From positions 11,762,849 to 11,826,848 of the forward strand of contig NC_047081.1 in assembly GCF_902459465.1 (NCBI RefSeq): a stretch of DNA of 64,000 nt. The letters run 5' to 3'. Under the pieces are notes generated by a model. That model was not told the origin of the DNA, ran no database searches, and was given only the letters and a program-made list of their open reading frames with translations. How positions within the stretch are numbered: the stretch's first letter is position 1; each line of letters begins with the position of its first letter. Made by a program: the position numbers and the translations under genes. Origin of the DNA: Asterias rubens (taxonomy: Eukaryota; Echinodermata; Asteroidea; Forcipulatida; Asteriidae). This document shows, in pieces, positions 46,601 through 55,600 of this stretch.

Positions 46601-49600
46601 GATGAATGAGAATTGAAATAAAAATGGTAGTTTAAACTTCTTTCAAACATTTAGAAACTGTGAGACTCAAACACAACATTTAATTGTTAATTCTTTTAAA
46701 ACAAAGATTTTGAATTAATAAAAACAAGATCACTTGTCCTGTCTTGACTTTACTGGCATGACAGTGATTTCACTTGCCTCAGGCTGGTGGTCCAATGTTA
46801 AATTTGAGCCCTGTTTTCTACGCATGCTCTATTTTCCTCTTGCTATAGGTCGTGACTGTGAAATCAACATCAACGATTGTTCACCGGTACCTTGTCAAAA
46901 TGGTGGAATCTGCATTGATCGAGACAATGGATTCCTTTGTTTCTGCCATACTGGATCCAGAGGGAACCAGTGTGAAGTCAACATCGATGACTGCACCCCG
47001 AGGTAAACAACAATAAAACAAGTAGAATGACTCAAGTAGAATAATAATAAACCATTCATTTTTTACCTAAAAAAAAAACCACCCAACTTTAATGGTTTGA
47101 AAGAAAAGAAGCTGGAGGTCCATGACATGTTAACTTTTGAATGTTGAATTTTTAACACAGAGCCTGCCAAAACGGTGGAACCTGCATTGATGGAATTGCG
47201 CAGTTTTCTTGTATCTGCCCAGAGGGCTTCACTGGCGCCCACTGTGAGGAACTGATCAACTTTTGCCTGAGTAACCCATGCCAGAACTCTGGTGTCTGTC
47301 AGAATGGCCCTCTAGGCTACCAGTGCTCTTGCACACGAGGGTACACCGGTCTGAACTGTGAGGAAGATTTTGACTCCTGTGTCTCATTCCCATGTATGCA
47401 CGATTCTACCTGTGTAGATGACGTCATCGGCTTCATATGTAACTGTGCACCAGGTTATGCTGGCTTCAACTGCGAGGACAATATTAATGAATGCTCAAGC
47501 AGTCCATGTGTGAATGGTGGAGTTTGTGTTGACCAAATTGGCTTCTACGTTTGTCTGTGTGTTGAGGGTTACACTGGGTCTAACTGTGAACAGAATGTCA
47601 ACGATTGCGCCACTGATGAATGTTTGAACGGAGCAGTCTGCCACGATTTGGTCAACGCCTTTGAGTGTTCCTGTCAGTCAGGATGGACGGGTAAGCCTTG
47701 TTTATTTATTCCAAAACTGCCAGAGCTCTAGTAAAAGTACGGACAAAACCAGCGCTGATTTAAAAAAGAAAAATTATGTAAGTTGCCAGACACACAAAGC
47801 CTGAAGGCCACTTCATGGTGTAGGCTACAATCAACTGTGTTTCCAGGGACTGTTGCCATTCAAGTTATCAAGTTGTAAAACAGGCACAAGGGAAACTGAT
47901 TGGGTAATTAAAAAAGAAAAAAAGGGGGTTATACAAAGTAAGAATGACTAGAGTGGGACTAGAACCAGGTAATTTGTACTGGAGCATTTTAAGGGCACCA
48001 AGGCAATGACCAGGGGCACTGAGGCAACCGCCTTTGTTGCCTCCGTGAAGAATCAGGCCTGCATGATTGTGGCTGTGCACTTCTACATAACGTGCTTTTT
48101 TTTTTTTCTTTTTTTCTAATAATTCTTTTTTTAGGTGAGCTTTGTGAGGAGAACATTGATGATTGTGAGTTAAGTCCATGCATGAATGGCGGCACATGCT
48201 CAGACTTCCTGAATGGCTACGAGTGTGGATGTCAACATGGTTACACCGGGATAAACTGCCAGACAGAAATTAACGAGTGTCTTCAGCTCAACGTGGAGTG
48301 CCAACATGGCGCCTCTTGTTTTGACAAGGTAATCTGGTAATATGACGATTAGTTTACTCGAGTTGTTCGATTAGCCATCATGTAATACTCGTCTCTACCC
48401 CATTGTCATCAGCCACCACAGACCCAGCTCAAGAGCAGGTCTCATGACTCTGCTGATACGGCCAAATTCTGCGCTTACGATCACCATTCTCTGCTTACTT
48501 TGCAAGTGCAGAACTTCTGTGCTAGCTGTGTATTAAGCGAAGAATGCCTAGTTACATGCACAAGAAAAAATTCCCTGCTAACAAATCTGTGAAATACGCT
48601 AGACGTAAGCACAGACTTCCCTGCTTCTGTAAGCGTCGATTCTTTGCTTACATTTTTACGGACGGCAGAGCCATTAAAGTGAGCCTAGTTATCTTTCCCC
48701 ACCATACTAAAACTAAGTGCTTGTTTGTCATCACACAGGTTGCGGATTTTGAATGTTGAGCCTAGTTATCTTTCCCCACCATACTAAAACTAAGTGCTTG
48801 TTTGTCATCACACAGGTTGCGGATTTTGAATGTTTCTGTCAGGAAGGCTATAGAGGGCGCTACTGTGAAGTGGATGTTGACGAATGTGAATCAAATCCTT
48901 GTCAGAATGGGGGTGTGTGCGAAGACAGAGAGGCTAGATACACCTGTCGTTGCCCAACAGGTATTTCAAGCAACCAATCAATCAATTAGTCAATCAATCA
49001 ATCAATTATTTGAATGTTATTTCGATCCCAGTTACGGACCTGTTATTTGTAATGGGTATTTCTTGTCTAATAATGGGTTTTTTTAATATAGTTTTCTATG
49101 TTTTTGTAAATTCTATATATTTTGTGAATGAATAAAGTGTTTTTTGAAAACTTTTTTTTAAAAGTCTATCAATCTATAAATTTATCAATCAATCAATCAA
49201 TCAATTATTCCTTTATTTCAATTAATAACCAATCAATAATACATAAATACTGATATTTTTATTTAAAGGCGTTATTTAGGTGGTAGGGCCTCTGTAAAGT
49301 AAATTATTCATACAGACCCTGTTTAGTTTGGAGTTCAATAAATTTGTCGTTTATCATTTCAGGCTTTGGTGGTTTACGGTGTGAGACTGAATTGAATCTT
49401 TGTGAGGATGAGCCGTGTAGTAATGATGCTACCTGCTCTCCTTATCGCGGTGGTTTCACTTGTTCTTGTGCCATTGGATACAGGTGAGTTTGCTATAATA
49501 ATAACAACTATCCTATTGACTCCTTGCACGCACCTCACATGCCGTGACTGTGCCATGCTCACCATTTTGGTGGTCAGTAGGTTTATGTGTAAACGCCGCG

Positions 49601-52600
49601 TCGCCTTAAATGCGCACTTCACTGAATAACGCACAGTTTATTGCCCACCAGTGTGGCGGTTTCAAGATTATTCTGATGATGACGTCAGGTGAATTGGGTC
49701 AATAAGCTAAAGCAGTAGACCCAGATGAGTTTCTACCTTCCGCCCAGGTAGTAGTTTAAAAATGAGGGCTGTTCTTTTCAGAACTGAGAACTCTCCCAAA
49801 AGATCTGAAAAATCTACTCCGCGGCAGTATAATAAGAATAAATTCTACCTGGCATGTAGATGCACACATGGTGTTACCGCAATCCAAATATATAGTTCTT
49901 ATAAAGCGTGTTTCACAGTAACCGTCTCAATCTGTTTTATCAATAACATTCCTTTAATCTTTCTCAGCTCCCCCTAGGAGTATACAACCAAGGCAACCGT
50001 AGCGCTCCAAAGCAATTTTTAAAACACAATATCAACAAATACTTCGCAATGCAATTATGTTTTTATTTTGTTCCAGTGGTGACCTTTGTGACATTGAAAT
50101 CAACGAGTGTATAAGTCAACCGTGCTACCACCAAGGAACCTGTGAAGATGAGCCTGGTGGGTACCAGTGCGTATGTCTGCCAGGCTATATGGGAGTTCAT
50201 TGTGAAACAGGTAATCAACAACAAACAACTTTAAATCTGTTTTCCAGGCTATCCAAAATTGGTCAAAATTTAATTAGTAAACAAGATGGATGAAGACGTT
50301 TATCTGCAAGGCTATACGTTTATAAATGAGAATAGTATTTCTCATTTTCAGAAAATACTGCTTCGCAAATTTCTATGCTATTAAGCTAAAAATGGGTGGG
50401 TCACCAGAAGGTTTTAAAATGAACAAGTAAACTTTAAAGCAACAGAGGAAAAAAGAATTGTAAAAAAAAAGATTTTCATTTTATGTAGAGATTCATAAAA
50501 TTATTTCCTAGAACTGAAGACGGAATTGGCAAAAACCAGATTTTCATTTTGTAAAAGTGATTCATATAATTCTTTGTTCATTGCTTAGAATTGCCGTACG
50601 ACTTTGATCTGGTGTTCAGCAATCCAACTGAGTCTGACCTCATTCAGGTCACCAATGTGACCTCTCATGACCTTGATGCCATCACTGTGTCCCTGTGGAT
50701 GAGGTCAACGTCCTGCTTCTCAGAGTTCATCTTATTGAAATTGTCGTCTGCTTGGAATACTTTTGTTGAGATTCGAGATCCTACGGATCTCAGTCTTAAA
50801 CTACTGAGGTGAGAATAAAAGTAATCTCCTGTAATCACAAGTCATCTGGTCCCAATACAAAATGTGGGAAAGCAGGAACTCTCCAGTAATTTTTTAAAAA
50901 AGAAAAATGAAAGAGTGAGGATTAGTATTGTGTAACTTGTACCAAGTGGGTAAGTCGTTAGAATGTGGATGAAATAATAAAATGCCAAAAAATAGTTAAT
51001 GGTCTGACGTTACGACCCTGGCAGAGACTTTCTCGACTAGGCTAAATGATGAAATTTCAAAATGTTTTTATCTTCAGCCATGATGTCTCCGTTGATAACC
51101 AAGATTTATGCAACGGACGCTGGCACAATCTAGTATTAACGCTCAACGCTGCAAACCAGGACTGGAAGATCTACATTGATAAATCGCTGTCAGCAGAGGG
51201 CGGTATTGCAAGCCCTCTAACTAGCTTCCCAAGCGGGTTGACCCTCTCGATGGGACCATCAGAAACATGGACTGGTGCCAATAGCGTTGAGATAGAGCTT
51301 GGTAATGTAAACATATGGAGGAATGCGCTGGATGAAGTCGAGGTTCAAGACCTGGCATTGTACTGTGTGCCTTTTTCACCCGGTGACGTGTTTGCTTGGG
51401 GTCAAGTTGAGACATTACCAGGGGCGACCATTACTCAGTTATTGTCAGTGCCATCAGTTTGTGATGGTGAGTCAATTCAGACTATTGCAGGGATGTGATT
51501 TCTCCATTTTAAACTAAAAATCGTTTTTTTTTTTAATCCCCACTGTACCACACAATTGAGAACAGTGATTAAGAGTCGGGCCAGTAAAACTCACAACAGG
51601 ACAAACCCTATGGTCTCATGTTTTCGATGGGAGACTTTCTGTGATGATAGGGGGCAGCAGACTTACCGGGTAAATCCATTGTCCTCAGAATTATGCGCAT
51701 GTTCAGAACTACGTAAACAATGGAAATTTACCCGATAGGCCTTCTACTGCCACCTAGCGTTGGGATCTCATCCTGCAAACGGAAATTTATGCCAATTTCA
51801 GGCAAACAAAACTTCTTTCATTTATGGTAATTTGTTGTTATTTGTCTTTGCCCTAGATTATGATGAATGTTCAAGCAGTCCCTGTGAGTCAGGCAGCACC
51901 TGTGAAGATAAGATCGGCTCCTACGACTGTCACTGTGCAGTGGGATGGGAAGGAGACCGTTGCCAGATCATGACAGACTTTTGTCTTATTCAAGAATGTT
52001 TGAATGGAGGGACTTGTATGGCTAGTCTACTTTCATTTAGCTGTGTATGCCAGGATGGGTATACTGGAACTATCTGTGAAACTGAAATTAGTAAGTGACA
52101 AAAACAACAAAATATTATAGGGTTTTTTTCTTCCGTTTTTCTTTTTCATTTCATTCATTTAATTTCAATACATCTGTTTTTAGTATGATTTAAATATGTT
52201 AAGAATCAAAGCCTGAAATTTTAAAACGTTTTAATCAATCATTTAACAAGCAATATTCAACTTTATCTGATGGTATTGATTGACCACTTAACCATGGTGA
52301 AATTTCATGGCACTGCTTAATACTGAGGTAGGGACGGAAAACTCAACCCACATAGTGCCCCGCTGGCGTGATTCGAATTGGGGTCCTGGAGATGAAAGGT
52401 AAGGAAAGAGACTCCTACACCAACCTGACCACTTAGCTCGTGAAATCGAACCCTAGACTGAAAAGGCCATGTCACACGAGGCAATTACAGGAAACCAGTT
52501 CCAGGCAATCTTAAAGAAGAGAATCCATTTACATTTGAATGTTAAAATATTTTTCTTTGGGATTGTAAGACATTGTTTGAAAAGTTACTCATGTGCTACC

Positions 52601-55600
52601 TAAGTGGTCCTGTAGCCAGCACTGCAGTTATTGTTTTCTCTCTGAGTTGCCCTAAAAAGTTGAATCGTGAGACAAGACCATTGTAGTCACCATCTTCTAA
52701 TCATTTTGCTTGCAGTTAATGGCCAGTGGAGTCCATGGCTACCTTGGACTGAGTGTTCACAATCTTGCGGTTCAGGAAGACGGTTCAGATCACGACCATG
52801 TGATAATCCCAGCCCAGAGAATGGTGGGGAACGCTGCCAAGGGACTAACGTACAAGCCGAAACATGCAACGAGGAAATGTGCCCAAGTATGTCAACAATA
52901 GATTTATAACTTTCTTAACTAAGTCGGTGCCAAGAGACTAACGTACAAGCCAAAACATGCAAAGAAGAAATGTGCCCAAGTATGTCAACTAAAGGTTTCA
53001 AACCTTCTTAACTAAGTAGTTGATGTAGTAATTAATTGTATTTTCGACCACATGAAGGTGTATGTAAATCAATTTTCACTGGGATTTACTGTATAAAAGT
53101 GCTTTGAGGCTTGCATACAAGGTGCTCTATAAAATAATTTGTATTGCTTGTATTATATTTCCAACATGCAAAGGCACGTTTCAAATTCTTTTTAATATAA
53201 ATAGTTAATCTTCACTCATTAAAGTTGTTGGGGTCTTGGGGGAGATTTGTTCCATGTTATATTATAGTATCTGATCCAGTAACATCATATAACAATTTTG
53301 GGTGAACTTAATTTTTTTCCCACCTGTGGCTGAATTCAATCAACAAAAAAATGATCATCTTTATTTCTGTGGAGCTTAAATGGGACAAACATCCATTATA
53401 AAAACTGACTTAATTGGTCTGAATTGTTCAATCTTTAGCTTGTCCAACATTGCGTCGTCCTTACCGTGGATACGTCGACTGTAATACCACGGACACTGGC
53501 GAGCAATCCTGCAGTATCAGATGCCGTGATGGCTATGAGTTCAACACAACACCACAAGATGTATACCGGTGTGGCCCAAGTACCAACCACAGATGGGATT
53601 TTAACCCCTACAACGCCAGAAGTCGTCTACCGAGCTGTAATGGTAAGCATAGTTAAACCCTTTTATGTACCTTTTATTTTAGTGAATTTATCGTTGTACA
53701 CATTAATTTTTTACTCGTTTCTGGACACATCGTCTACCACCTAGCGTCTCAGTCTTCTCGTTTCTTTATGCAATTATCGTTGTATTTATAAACAACTTCT
53801 CCCCTCTTTTTTCTAAACAAACCAGTTGTGGTTCCACGAGTCGGTGCAGCAGCCAACGTGACGGTAGACTACCCCTCTTTGCAGTGTAGCTCATCCAGTG
53901 ACCTACAAAGCATCATCCAAACTGCTTCAGGTTTACTGAATTCCACTCAAGGGAGCTCTGGATGTCTGGCTCTCAGCACGTGCGCTGCTAATATATCGGT
54001 AAGAAAGCTCTTTTATAAATTTGTTAATATGAGGCCTATAATTTGGTTTATATCCTTTACACTGAGGTGTATTAGGCCCTGTAATTTCCTGAGTTCTGTA
54101 AAACAAAAATCCACAGGTAAATCCCTCGAGTGGGATTCAAACCCACATCCTTTGCATTGCTAGAGCAGATGACTAACCACTAGACCAACGTGCTAGCCCC
54201 GTGGCAAGAGGCAGTTTGAATCCTTAGCAGCGGGTACTGCAATAGGCTTTTGCGTGGTGGAGACGCAATTGGAATTCGGTCTTACTTCTAGTTCTTCACT
54301 TCCATTGATGGTTAAGGTAGTCATGTACACTTGAAGGAATACCCAAATAGCGCAATAGGCTTAATTCTGAAAACCAAGTGCAGATGAATTAGCACCGGGG
54401 GAAGGCGTGCCTCCACAGGCTTCAGTCTAAAGGAAATACCAGAATCTTGCCCATTATTCTAAAAAAAAAAAGATATTTTCAAACCTTGTTAGATTTCCTA
54501 AGATTTTTTTGCCAATTTTCTACTTGTAGGTGAGCAATTGTGAAAGCTCCAACCCTCATGCAGTGAAGAGGCGCAGCGTGTCTCCAGTGAAGCTTACTAT
54601 TGAAGTAGTAATGGATAACTCAACCCATGCTCCAGTCAGTAAGTAACAATACAGGCCTTGCATTTTGCTCTTGAATGGGCGTGACAAATTCCCTCTGGTA
54701 AGGGGCATTTCTATGAGGAAAATGTAAAATTGTATTCGAACATTGCAGAGGGCACCACAGCAAAAGCACAGGGCACCACAGCAAAAGCACAGGGCACAAC
54801 AGCAATTGCTGTGGTTGCCGTGGGTTCAAGGCCTGATCTTAGGTTTATCCAAAATGCACAGCAGTTTGGTTTACTGAATACAAAAATAAAAACTTTTTTT
54901 AAATAATAAATTGATACTTTTCATTGAATTCTTGACGGAAACTTCACACTGTTTTGTTTTACTTCTCAGTGACTATTTGTACCCAATGTGTAGATGGATT
55001 ATTATTTTGTATGCGTCTTTGGTAATAATGTTCCTAAGACAAAACTGTTTGTAATCCCCCTCTTAATGCTTCTTCATTTGTTGTGTTTGGGGATCTGCAC
55101 AAAGTGTAACTGGTCTCAGGTCATGCCCCTTGCAGAGTCTTTCTCCAAGGCTTAATGGCAACTCAAAAAACAAAAGTTAAGAGTGTAACTATGCATTGAT
55201 GCAACAGGTGGCTCATTATTTGTTTCATTTATTTTTTTATTTGAAAAAGTATTGTTACTAGCCTCAAGTTTTGACCCAAGTCTTTCTCTTTACTTAATAG
55301 ATAACTCGGCCGAATTTGAATCCGAGTTCCACACCACCCTGCAAGACCTAGCCAATCTACTAAAGACGCGTCACTTTGGGATATCCCAAGATGGAATAAT
55401 CATGCAACCGGACAAGGACACTGTGCACTTGGATTCTTGGGACATGTGCCCAACTGGTTATGTCGAGAGTGAGGAGGACGGGTATTGTGGTATGTTTGTA
55501 TAAGAGACCCTAACGGATGCAAGGTTAAACTTCCTTTTCTTTCATAAAAAATTATTGCTGTATTGAAATCTTTTAAAAATACATTTTATTGAAAAATAAA

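Noticed and set aside
45466..47690. EGF exons 34 and 37 are both exactly 530 nt and phase 2-1, suggesting duplication
   Set aside because: They begin at different points of the EGF domain (before the first Cys versus after it) and one contains the shortened EGF, so the domains are out of register and the equal length looks accidental.
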